Of a DNA stretch of 5,587 nt, positions 5,499 through 5,587 are shown piece after piece. Where the stretch lies: contig JAISTJ010000045.1 of NCBI GenBank assembly GCA_031272655.1, forward strand, positions 1 through 5,587. Direction: 5' to 3'. Under the pieces are notes generated by a model that saw only the letters and a program-made list of their open reading frames with translations, was not told the origin of the DNA and ran no database searches. This DNA comes from Tannerella sp. (GTDB lineage: Bacteria; Bacteroidota; Bacteroidia; Bacteroidales; Tannerellaceae). The position numbers and the translations under genes were made by a program. Within the stretch, counting starts at the first letter, position 1. The number at the start of each line of letters is the position of its first letter.

Positions 5499-5587
5499 AT
5501 GAAGGAGAAAAGATTCTACGAACGGCAGACGTTTTTGAGTTGGAGCTGCTGGTTCGTTTGGGTTATGCTGATCGGGATATTATGTCT
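5499..5587 (+). CDS. Start of a small membrane protein in the SPFH operon (truncated by window edge)
   Basis: An ATG at 5499 opens 29 complete codons to the edge: a charged start MKEKRFYERQTF followed by a hydrophobic, tryptophan-rich segment (SWSCWFVWVMLIGILC) that looks like a membrane helix. It lies 34 nt after the SPFH stop with no promoter between, so it is probably translated from the same mRNA. I do not recognise the family from this fragment. From memory, related SPFH genes in Bacteroidota are often followed by a small membrane protein and an Arc-like ribbon-helix-helix protein; whether that holds here lies outside the window. Confidence 0.65.
   Translation, partial: MKEKRFYERQTFLSWSCWFVWVMLIGILC

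Noticed and set aside
1..5587. CRISPR array, insertion sequence or integrase attachment site
   Set aside because: No regularly spaced direct repeats of 20-40 nt, no transposase-like frame and no terminal inverted repeats with target duplications were found; the repeats present are 7-nt units only.

Overview
The window looks like a chromosomal piece of a Bacteroidota (Bacteroidales-type) genome. All three promoters I can place have the phylum's -7 element TAnnTTTG, start codons lack Shine-Dalgarno sequences and sit behind A/T-rich leaders, spacers are very A/T-rich beside roughly 50% GC genes, and the gene content (GH106 and GH28-like enzymes, exported) is typical of polysaccharide-degrading Bacteroidales. 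Genus cannot be fixed from the sequence.

Layout. Positions 1-2603 (minus strand) hold a GH106-type glycoside hydrolase, probably an alpha-L-rhamnosidase. Its frame is open for 867 codons without interruption, with a probable lipoprotein signal; the C-terminal end lies outside the window. A 127-nt spacer (2604-2730) carries two divergent -7 boxes that are the two arms of one inverted repeat, plus a 7-nt-period tandem repeat. On the plus strand 2731-4164 encodes a secreted right-handed beta-helix protein of the GH28 (polygalacturonase) type. It keeps the three acidic catalytic residues but lacks the lysine of the usual RIK motif. The 355-nt spacer 4165-4519 holds a perfect A/T hairpin built of heptads, a stretch of structured non-coding sequence that may be a dispersed repeat, and a well-formed promoter (TTTG-N20-TATCTTTG) overlapped by a cluster of TAATATC/GATATTA half-sites. 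From 4520 to 5464 there is an SPFH/band-7 membrane protein, followed after 34 nt by the first 29 codons of another small membrane protein that runs off the right edge.

How they work together. The divergent GH106/GH28 pair is best read as a small glycan-degradation unit, most likely for rhamnose- and galacturonate-containing pectin (rhamnogalacturonan), with the beta-helix enzyme acting on the backbone and the GH106 enzyme removing rhamnose. No SusC/SusD pair or regulator is visible, so this may be a fragment of a larger locus or an orphan pair. The SPFH operon looks independent, with its own promoter and apparently its own operator. I do not see a clearly new multi-gene system; the most interesting signals are regulatory: the shared inverted-repeat divergent promoter, the half-site array at the SPFH promoter, and the recurrence of 7-nt-period repeats in all three spacers.
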